DNA of 64,000 bases from Streptomyces griseiscabiei (GCF_020010925.1 NZ_JAGJBZ010000001.1:930001-994000); one strand, 5' to 3'; numbered from the stretch's first letter, positions 7,579 to 17,050 are shown. A program made the numbers and translations. Notes: generated from the letters alone by a model not told the origin.

Positions 7579-8760
7579 ATGCATCTGTCACCATCCGACC
7601 CTCCGTCGCGGGTCCTGCACCTCACGCAGCCGGTCGACGGCGGCGTGGCCCGCGTCGTGACGGACCTGGTGCGGGCCCAGCTCGCCGAGGGCCTGCGCGT
7701 CGCGGTGGCCTGCCCCGACGGTCCGCTCGCCCCTGAGCTGCGCGCGCTCGGCGCGGATGTGCGCCCCTGGGCGGCCACCCGGTCACCCGGGCCCACGCTC
7801 CTGTCCGAGGTGCGCCGGCTGCGGCGGATCCTCGACGACGTACGGCCCGATCTGGTGCACGCGCACAGCGCGAAGGCCGGGCTGGCGGGCCGGCTCGCCG
7901 TACGGGGGCGCGTGCCGACCGTGTTCCAGCCGCACGCCTGGTCGTTCGAGGCGGTGGAGGGCGCGATGGCGGCGCTGGCGCTCGGCTGGGAGCGAATGGG
8001 GGCGCGTTGGGCCTCCCGGGTGGTGTGTGTCAGCGAGGCGGAGCGGGTCACCGGGGAGCGGGCCGGGGTGCGCGCGCGGTGGACGGTGATCCCGAACGGC
8101 GTCGACACCGGGCGTTTCCACCCCGCCGCCGTGGACGCCGTCCGTGCCGGGATCCCCCTGCTCGAAGGGGTCGATCCGGCCGCGCCGCTGGTGGTGTGCG
8201 TGGGGCGGCTGTGCCGGCAGAAGGGGCAGGACGTGCTCCTCACGGCCTGGGACGCGGTGCTGCGGCGGGTGCCCGGGGCGCGTCTGGTGCTGGTCGGGGA
8301 CGGGCCGGAGGGCGAGCGGCTGCGGGCCGCGGCGCCCGAGGGGGTGCTGTTCGCCGGGGGTGTCGCGGACGCGGTGCCCTGGTACCAGGCCGCCGATCTG
8401 GTGGTCCTGCCGTCGCGGTGGGAGGGCATGGCGCTGGCGCCGCTGGAGGCCATGGCGTGCGGGCGGCCGGTCGTGCTCACCGAGGTGGACGGGGCCCGCG
8501 AGAGCCTGCCGCCGGGACAGGAGCCCGTGCCCGTCGAGGACCCGGCCGCGCTCGCCGCGTCCGTCGCCCGGCTGCTGCTCGATCCGCTGCTGCGCGAGTC
8601 GCTCGGCCACGAGTGCCGCCGCCACGTACTGACCACGCACGACGTACGGCACACCAACGAGGCCGTGGCGGGCGTGTACCGCGAACTGCTCGGCGGTGCG
8701 GGCGGCCGGCGCGGGAAAGCCACCGAGGCCACCGAGTACAGGGAGTCGATCCACACGTGA
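7579..8760 (+). CDS. glycosyltransferase family 4 (GT-B)
   Basis: This retaining GT-B glycosyltransferase (393 aa) transfers a sugar from a nucleotide donor to a growing polymer or lipid intermediate. The N-terminal half has the GGVARVVTDLVRAQ acceptor-side motif and DLVHAHSAKAG. The C-terminal half has VPNGVDTGRF-type (here IPNGVDTGRF), VGRLCRQKGQDVL and the EX7E-like SRWEGMALAPLEAMACGRPVV nucleotide-sugar site. It lacks membrane helices. It ends in GTGA, shared with the phosphoglycosyltransferase start. Donor and acceptor cannot be told from sequence. Confidence 0.92.
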   Translation: MHLSPSDPPSRVLHLTQPVDGGVARVVTDLVRAQLAEGLRVAVACPDGPLAPELRALGADVRPWAATRSPGPTLLSEVRRLRRILDDVRPDLVHAHSAKAGLAGRLAVRGRVPTVFQPHAWSFEAVEGAMAALALGWERMGARWASRVVCVSEAERVTGERAGVRARWTVIPNGVDTGRFHPAAVDAVRAGIPLLEGVDPAAPLVVCVGRLCRQKGQDVLLTAWDAVLRRVPGARLVLVGDGPEGERLRAAAPEGVLFAGGVADAVPWYQAADLVVLPSRWEGMALAPLEAMACGRPVVLTEVDGARESLPPGQEPVPVEDPAALAASVARLLLDPLLRESLGHECRRHVLTTHDVRHTNEAVAGVYRELLGGAGGRRGKATEATEYRESIHT

Positions 8761-10211
8761 CCGCGGAACGTACGGAGAGCACCGTCTCCTCCACCGGTGG
8801 CCAGCAACGCGGGTTCGGCGGCTCGTCCGTGTCGGTGGTCCCGGCGCGTGACACCGTCGGCGGCCCGGCCCTCCCGGCCGGGCGGCGGCCCGTCGCCCGG
8901 CCTCCCTCGGGGCTGCCGCTGCTCGCCGCGGACGGCGGCGCGGCCCTGCTCGCGGTGCTGGTGCTCACGGGCAGCGCGACGCCCGGGCGCCCCCTGATGG
9001 CCGCCCTGCTGGCCCTGACCGTGGCCTGGCTGAACGCCCGCGCGCGCCTCTACCGGCCGCCCGCCGTACCCGCCGCGCTCGACGAACTGCCCGCCGTCTG
9101 CGGACGGATCGTGCTCGGCTGGTGCGTGCTCGCCGCCGGCGTGGCCGCGCACTCCCCCGACCACGCGCTCACCGCCCATGAACTGGCCCTCGGCTGCGCC
9201 CTGCAGTCGGCGGCGGCCTGTGCCGGGCGGGGCTCGGTGCACTGGACCCGCCGCCGAGCGCTCGTCCGGCGCCCCGGCGCGGCCCTGGTGGTGGGACCGG
9301 CGGCGACCGCGCAGCGCGTGGCCGCCGCGTTCCTGCGCCACCCGGGGTGCGGCATCCGTCCCGTCGGCGTGGTCGCCGACCAGGCGGCCGGAACCGAGGG
9401 CCTGCCCGTGCTGACCACTCCGGAGGAGGTGCGGCGGGCGGCCGTCCAGAACGGCGTCCAGGCCGTCCTCGTCGTCGGCTCCCGCACCGAACGCGCCCCG
9501 CTGCTGCGGACGTTGGAGAACGACGGCTGCGTGCTGTGGGAGGTGGACCCCGAGTCGCCCTCGTACGACCGGGACGGCTCGACCGAGCTGCTCGCCGGGT
9601 TCGCCTGCCGTCGGCTGGTCCTGACGCGGATTCATGAGGCTTTCGGCAAGCGCCTGTTGGACGTGACGGTGTCCGGGGCGCTGCTGCTCCTGGTGAGTCC
9701 GCTGCTGCTGCTGTGCGCGGTCGTCCTGCGGCTGAGCGACGGGCCGGGCGTGGTGTTCCGGCAGGAGCGGATCGGGCGGGACGGGCTGCCGTTCACCCTG
9801 CTGAAGTTCCGCACCCACCGCCCGGCCGACGCACACGAGGCGGCTACCCGGTGGAGCGTGGCGAACGAGCAGGAGATGCGCTGGTTCTGCCGCTTCCTGC
9901 GGCGCAGCTCGCTGGACGAGCTGCTCCAGCTGTGGAACGTGCTGCGCGGCGACATGAGCCTGGTCGGCCCGCGCCCCGAACGGCCCTATTTCGTGGCCAA
10001 GTTCGGGCAGACGTACCCGGGTTACGCGGCCCGGCACCGGATGCGGACCGGCATCACCGGGCTGGCCCAGGTCACCGGGTTGCGCGGCGACACCTCCATC
10101 GAGGACCGGGCCCGCTTCGACAACGCGTACATCGACAACTGGTCGCTGTGGCAGGACTTCTGCATCCTGGTGCGCACGGCCGCCGCGCTCGTCCGTCCGA
10201 CGGGGAGCTGA
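8757..10211 (+). CDS. polyprenyl-phosphate sugar phosphotransferase (initiating PGT)
   Basis: This enzyme begins repeat-unit synthesis by moving a sugar-1-phosphate onto undecaprenyl phosphate. The 484 aa comprise a disordered N-terminus, predicted membrane helices (about 50-150), a nucleotide-binding-like CoA_binding_3 domain (about 160-275) and the catalytic PGT domain (about 290-484). Catalytic-domain motifs are KRLLDVTVSGALL, FRQERIGRDG, LLKFRTHR, RRSSLDELLQLWNVL, DMSLVGPRPE and RTGITGLAQVTG. The start is GTG 8757, overlapping the preceding stop; a longer upstream extension would overlap the glycosyltransferase. WbaP/CpsE-type architecture is complete. Confidence 0.93.
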   Translation: MTAERTESTVSSTGGQQRGFGGSSVSVVPARDTVGGPALPAGRRPVARPPSGLPLLAADGGAALLAVLVLTGSATPGRPLMAALLALTVAWLNARARLYRPPAVPAALDELPAVCGRIVLGWCVLAAGVAAHSPDHALTAHELALGCALQSAAACAGRGSVHWTRRRALVRRPGAALVVGPAATAQRVAAAFLRHPGCGIRPVGVVADQAAGTEGLPVLTTPEEVRRAAVQNGVQAVLVVGSRTERAPLLRTLENDGCVLWEVDPESPSYDRDGSTELLAGFACRRLVLTRIHEAFGKRLLDVTVSGALLLLVSPLLLLCAVVLRLSDGPGVVFRQERIGRDGLPFTLLKFRTHRPADAHEAATRWSVANEQEMRWFCRFLRRSSLDELLQLWNVLRGDMSLVGPRPERPYFVAKFGQTYPGYAARHRMRTGITGLAQVTGLRGDTSIEDRARFDNAYIDNWSLWQDFCILVRTAAALVRPTGS

Positions 10212-10213
10212 CC

Positions 10214-11602
10214 TTGACGTCTCCGCGCGCTGCGGCGCCCCTTCTGCCCGTCCTGCCCGTGGTCGCCGTGGTCGCCGCGCTCGCGCTGCCGATCGCCCAG
10301 GGCGCCGAGGGCGGCGCGACCCCGGCCGACGCCGTCTCCGGACTGCTGGTGCTGTGGTGCGCCGTACGGCTGCTGCGGGACCGGCGGCGCCCCCTGACCC
10401 TTACGGCCGCGGTGGTCCTCGGGCTGCCGGTGTGCGGGCTCGCGCTGGCGGCGGCCGGGGCGGGTGACCCCGGGGAGGGGATCGCCGGGCTCGGCCGGTA
10501 TCTGCAGATCTTCGTGCTGGTGCCGATGGCGGTGCTGCTCTGTGTCCGGAGCCGGGCGGACTTCCGGGTGGTGGCCTGGTCGTTCGTGGGACTCGCGCTG
10601 TGGCAGGGCGCGGTCGGGGTGCATCAGTACGCCACCGGGACCGGGGCCAGTTACGCGGGTGAGGACATCCGGGCCGTGGGGACCTTCGGGGCCGGGGACG
10701 TCATGGGAATGGCGACCGTGGTGTCGTTCGGGCTGGTGTGCGCGGTGGGTCTCGCGCTGGCGCCGGCGACGGCGAGGCAGCGGGTCTGGGCGGTGGTCTG
10801 CTCGGTGCTGCTGGTGCTGCCGCTCGCGGTGTCGTTCAGCCGGGGCGCGTGGATCGCCACGGCCGTGGCGTGCTCGCTCCAGGTGGTGCTGGCCGGGCTG
10901 CGGCGGGCGGTGGTGGTCTTCGCGGCCGTCGCCGCCGTGGGCGTGGTCCTGGTCGGCGGGCTCGGCATCGGGTCCTCGATGATCCAGGACCGGATCAGCA
11001 GCATCACCCAGGTCGCCGACGCGCCGGACCAGTCGGTCACCGACCGGTACACGATGTGGGCCGCCGCCGTCGGCATGTGGAGTGAACAGCCCCTGGACGG
11101 CGTCGGGTTGAAGGGTTTCCCCGAGCACCGCGACGGCCATGCCTCGCTGGCCCTCTCCGCCGGCAGCGACATCGCGGGCGCCGGCACGGCCTACCAGAAG
11201 CAGCCGCTGCTCTCGCCGCACAACATGTATCTGCTGGTCCTGAGCGAGCAGGGGCTGATCGGGCTGCTGACGCTCGGCGGGAGCTGGCTGGCGCTGGCCG
11301 TGTGCGGGGTGCGGGGGCTGGCGCGGGTCCAGCGCGAAGGCGCGGCCGTGACCGGGACCGGGGCGCGGGCCGAGGCCGGGACGCGGGCCGGTGGGCTCGA
11401 CTGCGGGCTCGTCGCCTGCGGGCTGATCTCCTGGGTGCTGGTGGACTTCATGTACGCGGACATCGGCGGTCCGACGACCGTGCTGACGGCCGTGTGCTTC
11501 GGGCTGGTGGCGTGGTGGGCGCTGGCGGACCGGACCGCGACGGGTGCCGCTCCGGCCGGGGCCCCCGCGGCCCGCGTACCGGAGGGGGCCGGGGCGCGAT
11601 GA
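10214..11602 (+). CDS. O-antigen ligase / Wzy-like polymerase
   Basis: This 462-aa polytopic membrane protein has about 10-12 helices and the long extracytoplasmic loop of the Wzy_C/WaaL family: SRGAWIATAVA before it, then YTMWAAAVGMW, PLDGVGLKGF, and a loop ending in LSPHNMYLLVLSEQGLIG with the conserved His. It would polymerise or ligate lipid-linked glycan outside the membrane. I take TTG 10214 as start, 2 nt after the previous stop and preceded by GGGGAG. It ends in ATGA, shared with the flippase gene. Confidence 0.85.
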   Translation: MTSPRAAAPLLPVLPVVAVVAALALPIAQGAEGGATPADAVSGLLVLWCAVRLLRDRRRPLTLTAAVVLGLPVCGLALAAAGAGDPGEGIAGLGRYLQIFVLVPMAVLLCVRSRADFRVVAWSFVGLALWQGAVGVHQYATGTGASYAGEDIRAVGTFGAGDVMGMATVVSFGLVCAVGLALAPATARQRVWAVVCSVLLVLPLAVSFSRGAWIATAVACSLQVVLAGLRRAVVVFAAVAAVGVVLVGGLGIGSSMIQDRISSITQVADAPDQSVTDRYTMWAAAVGMWSEQPLDGVGLKGFPEHRDGHASLALSAGSDIAGAGTAYQKQPLLSPHNMYLLVLSEQGLIGLLTLGGSWLALAVCGVRGLARVQREGAAVTGTGARAEAGTRAGGLDCGLVACGLISWVLVDFMYADIGGPTTVLTAVCFGLVAWWALADRTATGAAPAGAPAARVPEGAGAR

Positions 11603-13302
11603 CGACGACGCCGCCCGAGACACCTTCCCAGCCGCCCCGGGCGGCTTCGCAGCCGCCGCCCGCGGACCCGGGAGACGCCCCCGGGGCCGACCCGGTGGTG
11701 CCCGGCGCGCGGGCCGCCGAGCTCTCGGAGGTCGCGCCCCCCACGGGACGGTTCCTCGCGAAGGCCACGCTCGTCACGGCGGCGCTCACGGCGGCGGCGG
11801 CGCTGCTGGGGCTCGGCCGGGACCAGTCGCTGTCGTATCTGTTCGGGGCCGGCAGCGAGACGGACGCCTTCCTGGTGGCCTGGACGGTGCCGGAGTTCGC
11901 GGCGACGCTGCTGATCGAGGACGGCATGGCGTTCGTGCTGGTGCCCGCGTTCAGCGTGGCCGTGGCCCGCCGCGCTCGGGGCGGCGCGGGCGACCCGGTC
12001 CGTTCCCTGGTCGCCTCGACGCTGCCCAGGCTGACGCTGGCCTTCGTGGTGGTGGCCATGCTGCTGATCGTCGGCGCGCCCTACCTCGTCGAGGCGCTCG
12101 CCCCCGGGCTGCCCGACCCGCAGCTGGCCGTCGACTGCACCCGGCTGACCGGCACCTGTGTCCTCAGCTTCGGCCTCGCCGGCTACTGCAGCGCGGCCCT
12201 GCGTGCCCATCGCCGGTTCGTGGCCCCCGCGGCGATCTACGTGGCGTACAACGTCGGGATCATCACGGCGATGTTCACCCTGGGCGGGCGCTGGGGGGTG
12301 CGGGCGGCGGCCGTGGGCGTCGCGGTGGGCGGCGTGCTGATGGTCCTCACCCAACTCCCGGCGCTGCTGCGGCAGTTGCGCCGCAAGGAGCGGGCGCCCC
12401 AGGAACCGGGGGCCCTGGAGGAGGCCGAGGGCGCCCGTCCCGTCGAACTCACCCTCATCGCCACCGTCCTGCTCTTCGCGCTCTGCCGTCAGTCCCAGGT
12501 CCTCATCGAGCGCTTCCTCGGCTCGACGCTGCCCGCCGGGGCCATCTCGCATCTCAACTACGCGCAGAAGGTGGCCCAGATCCCGATGACGTTCTCGCTG
12601 ATGCTGTGCACCGTCACCCTCCCGGTGGTGGCGCAGGCGATGGCGGAGGGCGACACCGAGCGGGCCCGCAGCCGGGTGGAGAAGGACCTCGCGCTGGTGT
12701 CGTGCATCGTGCTGTTCGGCGCGGCGGCGATCTTCGCGTGCGGCCCGCAGATCATCGAACTGCTCTTCCAGCGCGGCGCGTTCACCGCGCGGGACACCGC
12801 CGCCACCGCCGCCGTGATGCGTGTGTACGCCCTCGGTCTGCTCGGCCACGCCCTGGTCAGCGCGCTCGTCCGGTCGTACTTCTCGGCCGGGCGGCCCACC
12901 TGGTACCCGCTGGCCGCGATGGCCGCCGGGATCGTCGCGACCTCCTGGATCGGCGCGGCGACCGTCGGCTCCTGGGGCGTCCTCGGCATCGCCGCCGCCA
13001 ACGCGATCGGCATCACCCTGACCGCGCTGCTCCTGCTGTACGGCATGGGCGGCCGGGCGGTGCCGATCCGGGTCCGGCAGGTGGTGACCGAGATGAGCAG
13101 GCCGGTCCGGGCGGCGGTGGCCGCGGGCGCGGTGGGGATGTACTGCGCCGACCGGATCGACTCGCCCGTCCTCGGTCTGCTCGCCGGTGGCGCGGCCGTC
13201 ACCTTCGTCTTCGTCCTGCTGGCCTCGGCCATGGGCGCCTCCGGCGTCACCCCCGCACTCCGTTCCGTCACACGAAGGCTGCCGAATGTCCGTATCCGCT
13301 GA
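11599..13302 (+). CDS. MurJ/MviN-like lipid-linked oligosaccharide flippase
   Basis: The 567-aa product has a disordered Pro/Ala N-terminus (about 50 aa) followed by a 14-helix MVIN domain. Family features are GLGRDQSLSYLFGAGSETDAF, AATLLIEDGMAFVLVPAFS, and the FQRGAFTARDTAATA motif typical of MurJ. In this operon it most likely flips the undecaprenyl-linked repeat unit, the Wzx role. The housekeeping MurJ is expected elsewhere, so I leave the symbol empty. Start ATG 11599 overlaps the Wzy-like stop; the next gene starts inside its 3' end at 13286. Confidence 0.9.
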   Translation: MTTTPPETPSQPPRAASQPPPADPGDAPGADPVVPGARAAELSEVAPPTGRFLAKATLVTAALTAAAALLGLGRDQSLSYLFGAGSETDAFLVAWTVPEFAATLLIEDGMAFVLVPAFSVAVARRARGGAGDPVRSLVASTLPRLTLAFVVVAMLLIVGAPYLVEALAPGLPDPQLAVDCTRLTGTCVLSFGLAGYCSAALRAHRRFVAPAAIYVAYNVGIITAMFTLGGRWGVRAAAVGVAVGGVLMVLTQLPALLRQLRRKERAPQEPGALEEAEGARPVELTLIATVLLFALCRQSQVLIERFLGSTLPAGAISHLNYAQKVAQIPMTFSLMLCTVTLPVVAQAMAEGDTERARSRVEKDLALVSCIVLFGAAAIFACGPQIIELLFQRGAFTARDTAATAAVMRVYALGLLGHALVSALVRSYFSAGRPTWYPLAAMAAGIVATSWIGAATVGSWGVLGIAAANAIGITLTALLLLYGMGGRAVPIRVRQVVTEMSRPVRAAVAAGAVGMYCADRIDSPVLGLLAGGAAVTFVFVLLASAMGASGVTPALRSVTRRLPNVRIR

Positions 13303-14074
13303 CCGCCCGTCCGTCCCCGCCGGTTCCAGACCGACGGGGTCCCCCGCGGCGAGGAGCACAGCGGCCCCCCTGTGGGTCGCCATGTACCACTCGGTGGGCG
13401 ACTGCTCCGACGACCCGTACCGCATCACGGTCTCGCCCGACCGGCTCGACGCCCAGCTCGGCTGGCTGCGGCGGCGGGGTCTGCGCGGGGTGGGCATGGC
13501 CGAGCTGCTGGCCGCCCGCGCCCGGGGCGAGGGCCGGGACCTGGTGGGGCTGACCTTCGACGACGGGTACGTCGACTTCGTCGACCACGCGCTGCCCCTC
13601 CTGCGGGCGCACGGCTGCGGGGCCACGCTCTTCGTGCTGCCGGGGCGGCTCGGCGGCGAGAACGCCTGGGACCCGCTGGGCCCGCGCAAGCCGCTCCTCG
13701 ACGAGGAGGGCATCCGCAGGGCCGCCGGGACGGAGGGCATCGAGGTCGGCTCGCACGGGCTGACCCATGTCGACCTCACGAAGGCGGACGACGAGACCCT
13801 GCGCGCCGAGACCGCCGACAGCCGGGCCGCGCTGTCGAAGCTGATCGACGCGCCGGTCCAGGGCTTCTGCTACCCGTACGGCACCCTCGACCAGCGGGCC
13901 GCCGACGCCGTCCGGGACGCCGGGTACGCCTACGCCTGCGCCATCGACCCGGGCCCGCTGAACGGCCCGTACGCGCTGCCCCGGGTGCACATCGGCGAGG
14001 AGGACACGGCCCTGCGGCTGCTGCTGAAGCGGAAGCTGCACCGGCTGCGCCGGCGGCCCGTCGAGGGGGTCTGA
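13286..14074 (+). CDS. polysaccharide deacetylase (NodB/CE4 family)
   Basis: This 262-aa metal-dependent deacetylase removes N- or O-acetyl groups from glycans. The CE4 motifs are visible: TFDDGYVDF with catalytic base Asp92 and metal-binding Asp93, then SHGLTH with His157 and His161, and FCYPYGTLD as the third motif. It has no signal peptide, so it acts inside the cell or leaves by another route. The start at ATG 13286 overlaps the flippase end by 17 nt; GAAGG precedes it. Its position between flippase and glycosyltransferase points to tailoring of the same polymer. Confidence 0.9.
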   Translation: MSVSADRPSVPAGSRPTGSPAARSTAAPLWVAMYHSVGDCSDDPYRITVSPDRLDAQLGWLRRRGLRGVGMAELLAARARGEGRDLVGLTFDDGYVDFVDHALPLLRAHGCGATLFVLPGRLGGENAWDPLGPRKPLLDEEGIRRAAGTEGIEVGSHGLTHVDLTKADDETLRAETADSRAALSKLIDAPVQGFCYPYGTLDQRAADAVRDAGYAYACAIDPGPLNGPYALPRVHIGEEDTALRLLLKRKLHRLRRRPVEGV

Positions 14075-14081
14075 GGCCGAC

Positions 14082-15227
14082 GTGAAGGCACTGCACATCA
14101 TCACCGGCCTCGGCGTCGGCGGCGCGGAGCAGCAACTGCGGCTGCTGCTGCGGCACCTGCCCGTCGACTGCGACGTGGTGACGCTGACCAACCCGGGCCC
14201 GGTCGCCGACGGGCTCACCGCCGACGGCGTCCGTGTCACCCATCTCGGCATGGCCGGCAACCGCGACCTCGCCGCGCTCCCCCGGCTGGTGCGGCTGATC
14301 CGCGGGGGCGGCTACGACCTGGTCCACACCCATCTCTACCGGGCCTGTGTCTACGGCCGGATCGCCGCCCGGCTGGCGGGCGTCCGCGCGGTCGTCGCCA
14401 CCGAACACTCGCTCGGCGACTCCCAGATGGAGGGCCGGAGGCTCTCCGCCGGCGTGCGCGCCCTGTACCTCGCCAGTGAGCGTCTGGGCCGGTCCACGGT
14501 CGCCGTCTCGCCGACCGTCGCCGACCGGCTGAGGCGCTGGGGGGTGCCGGACCCCCGGATCGAGGTCGTCCCCAACGGCATCGACCTCGCCGGTTTCCGC
14601 TTCGACGCCGATCTGCGCGAGCTGACCCGGCGGCGGCTCGGGCTGCCCGAGGACGCGTATGTCGTCGGGGGCGTCGGGCGGCTCGCGGCGAGCAAGCGGT
14701 TCGACGTGCTGATCCGCGCCCTCGGCCAACTCCCGCAGGACTGCTGGGTGTTGGTCGTCGGCGGCGGCCCGGAGGAGAGCGTGCTGCGGCGGGCCGCCCA
14801 GCGGGCCGGGGTCGCCGACCGGGTGCTGCTGACCGGGGAGCGCCCGGCCGCGGGTGCCCCCGGCTCGGATCTGCCCTCCCTGATGAACGCCATGGACGTG
14901 CTCGCCTCCCCCAGCGCCGAGGAGGCCTTCGGGCTCGCGGTGGTGGAGGCGATGGCGTCCGGGCTGCCCGTGCTCTATGTCTCCTGCCCGGCGATCGAGG
15001 ACCTGCCGCCGGACGCGACCGCCGGCGCGCGCCGCGTCCAGGGAGGCGCGGAGTCGTTCGTACGCGCCCTGCTGGACCTCCGCGCGCAGGGCCCGCGCCC
15101 CCGTGGTGTCCCCGCCGCCGCCCAGCACTACTGCATCACCCGCAGCGCCGCCCAGCTCATGGACCTGTACGCCGCCGTCTCCAGCACGCCCTCGCCAACC
15201 CCGTCCCTGGGAGTGAGTTCCGTATGA
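14082..15227 (+). CDS. glycosyltransferase family 4 (GT-B)
   Basis: This second retaining GT-B enzyme of the operon has 381 aa. Motifs are GLGVGGAEQQLRLLLRHL near the N-terminus, YDLVHTHLYRACVYGR, VVPNGIDLAGFRF, VGGVGRLAASKRFD and SPSAEEAFGLAVVEAMASG, the last carrying the nucleotide-sugar glutamates. There are no membrane helices. The GTG start at 14082 is 7 nt after the deacetylase stop. It ends in ATGA, shared with the chain-length gene. Sugar specificity is unknown. Confidence 0.92.
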   Translation: MKALHIITGLGVGGAEQQLRLLLRHLPVDCDVVTLTNPGPVADGLTADGVRVTHLGMAGNRDLAALPRLVRLIRGGGYDLVHTHLYRACVYGRIAARLAGVRAVVATEHSLGDSQMEGRRLSAGVRALYLASERLGRSTVAVSPTVADRLRRWGVPDPRIEVVPNGIDLAGFRFDADLRELTRRRLGLPEDAYVVGGVGRLAASKRFDVLIRALGQLPQDCWVLVVGGGPEESVLRRAAQRAGVADRVLLTGERPAAGAPGSDLPSLMNAMDVLASPSAEEAFGLAVVEAMASGLPVLYVSCPAIEDLPPDATAGARRVQGGAESFVRALLDLRAQGPRPRGVPAAAQHYCITRSAAQLMDLYAAVSSTPSPTPSLGVSSV

Positions 15228-15892
15228 CCGACCGTACGCCAGAACGCCTGACCGACGGCCCCGACCGCGGGCCCGCCTCCCTCGCCCGCTCCAGGTCCCT
15301 GCCCCCCTGGTCCCTGCTCGCCGCCGGCGCGCTGCTCGGCGGGCTGGCCGGGGGCGCGTACGGCGTGGTGAAGGCGCCCGTCTACACCGCCACCAGCTAT
15401 GTCGTCGCCGTGCCCGGCGAGGGGTCGGACCCGCAGTCGGCGCTCGGCTTCGCCCAGGCGTACGGGCGGGTGGCCACGCAGGTCGCGGTGCTCGGGGACG
15501 CCCAGGTGTGGGCGGGGGTGCCGGTCGCGACGCTGCGCAGGAACGTGCAGACGGCGACCTCGCCGGACGCGCCGATGGTCGCCGTGTCCGCCACCTCCTC
15601 CCGGCCGGACGTCGCCGCCGACATGGCCAACGCCGTCTCCCGCGCGCTGACCCGGCACGCCAACGACTCCGAGCGGTCGACGCGCGTCGAGTTGCAGGAG
15701 TTCGCCCGTGCGACCAGGCCGACCGAGGCGTCCTCGGCCTCGCCGACGGTGACCGGCCTGGTGGGCACCGCGGCCGGCGGGCTGCTCGGCGGACTCGCGC
15801 TGCTGGTCCGGCCCCGGCGCTCCCCACAGACCCCGCCGGCCGCCTCCGTACCGGGCCCCGCGCTCGCCGCAGACACCCACGGCCAGCTGTGA
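15224..15892 (+). CDS. Wzz-like chain-length / co-polymerase membrane protein
   Basis: The 222-aa protein has two membrane helices, about residues 30-50 (LLAAGALLGGLAGGAYGVV) and 175-193 (GLVGTAAGGLLGGLALL). Between them is an extracytoplasmic domain beginning VYTATSYVVAVPG, the polysaccharide co-polymerase layout (Wzz/YveK). No tyrosine-kinase domain is attached and none lies nearby, unlike Wzc or CapAB systems. It likely sets polymer length with the Wzy-like protein. Start ATG 15224 and end GTGA both overlap neighbours. Confidence 0.82.
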   Translation: MTDRTPERLTDGPDRGPASLARSRSLPPWSLLAAGALLGGLAGGAYGVVKAPVYTATSYVVAVPGEGSDPQSALGFAQAYGRVATQVAVLGDAQVWAGVPVATLRRNVQTATSPDAPMVAVSATSSRPDVAADMANAVSRALTRHANDSERSTRVELQEFARATRPTEASSASPTVTGLVGTAAGGLLGGLALLVRPRRSPQTPPAASVPGPALAADTHGQL

Positions 15893-17028
15893 CCAGCACC
15901 CTGGACACGGGGGCGAGCACCACCCTGCGCGCCGAACTCTGCACCGACGAGGATGAGTTCGGCGCGCTGGCCGAGGCCTGGGACCGGCTGTACCGGCGGT
16001 GCGGCGCGGCCACCCCGTTCCAGAGCCACGCCTGGCTGCACTCCTGGTGGCTGTCGTACGGCACCCCGGGCAGGCTGCGGCTGGTCGTGGTCCGGGACGG
16101 CGCCGAGCTGCGCGCGGTCGCGCCGCTGATGCTGGTGCGCCGTCCGCTGCCGGCCCTCGTCCCGCTCGGCTGCCCGATCTCCGACTTCGCGGATGTGATC
16201 GTCGACGACGAGTACGCCGAACAGGCGTCGGCCGCCCTCGCCGAGGGCCTGTCGGCCGCCGCCCGGACCGCGCTGATCGACTTCCGCGAGGTACGGCCGG
16301 GCGCCGCCGTCGAACGGATCTACGACTGCTGGCCGGGGCCGCGCCGCAAGGTGGCCGACTCGGTATGTCTGGAGCTGCCCGCCCAGCCCATGGCCGAGCT
16401 GCTCAAGCGGCTGCCCAACTCCCGGGCCCAGCGGGTGCGCGCCAAGCTCCGCAAGCTCGGTGACCTCGGGATCGAACCGCGTGCCGTGGCCGCCGACGAG
16501 GTGGACGCGGCGCTGCGGACCATGCTGGAGCTGCATCGGCTCCAGTGGCAGGACCGCAAGGTCACCACCGAGCACATGCGGCCCCGCTTCTCCGAGCATC
16601 TGGCCCGCTCGGTCGCGCCGATGGTGCGGTCGGGGGACGCGGTGGTGACCGAGTTCCGGCTGGGCGAGGACGTCCTGGCCGTCGACGTCACCCTCCTCTC
16701 GCGCAGACTGGCGGGCGGCTACCTCTACGGCGCCCATCCCCACCTGCGTGAACGCAAGGCGGACGTCGCCACCATGCTGCTCGACGCCTGCGCCGGGCAT
16801 GTCGGCTCCGGCGCCCACCAGGTGCTGAGCCTGCTGCGGGGCGCCGAGCCGTACAAGCTGCGCTGGCGCCCGGACACCGTCGTCAACCAGCGGCTGCTGC
16901 TCGCCCGCCGCCGTACCTCCCCGATCCTGTCGGCGGTCGTCTGCGACGCGGCGGCCCGCTGCCGGGGCAAGGAACTGGTCCGCCGGTGGCGAGCGCGGAA
17001 GGAACGCGATGCCGGCGGCGGGGGGTGA
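15889..17028 (+). CDS. CelD/BcsL-type GNAT acetyltransferase
   Basis: This 379-aa GNAT/FemAB-fold protein is of the type often found in exopolysaccharide and cellulose clusters (Acetyltransf_6). The N-terminal TPFQSHAWLHSWWLSYG is the family signature. The C-terminal GNAT half includes EFRLGEDVLAVDVTLLSRR, GYLYGAHPHLRERKADVATM and LRGAEPYKLRWRP. It would add an acyl or aminoacyl group to a sugar or lipid-linked precursor. The GTG start at 15889 overlaps the Wzz-like stop. It is the last gene of the operon and converges on the GH26-like gene 22 nt away. Confidence 0.85.
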   Translation: MTSTLDTGASTTLRAELCTDEDEFGALAEAWDRLYRRCGAATPFQSHAWLHSWWLSYGTPGRLRLVVVRDGAELRAVAPLMLVRRPLPALVPLGCPISDFADVIVDDEYAEQASAALAEGLSAAARTALIDFREVRPGAAVERIYDCWPGPRRKVADSVCLELPAQPMAELLKRLPNSRAQRVRAKLRKLGDLGIEPRAVAADEVDAALRTMLELHRLQWQDRKVTTEHMRPRFSEHLARSVAPMVRSGDAVVTEFRLGEDVLAVDVTLLSRRLAGGYLYGAHPHLRERKADVATMLLDACAGHVGSGAHQVLSLLRGAEPYKLRWRPDTVVNQRLLLARRRTSPILSAVVCDAAARCRGKELVRRWRARKERDAGGGG

Positions 17029-17050
17029 ACCGCCCGCCGCCGGCTCCGGA

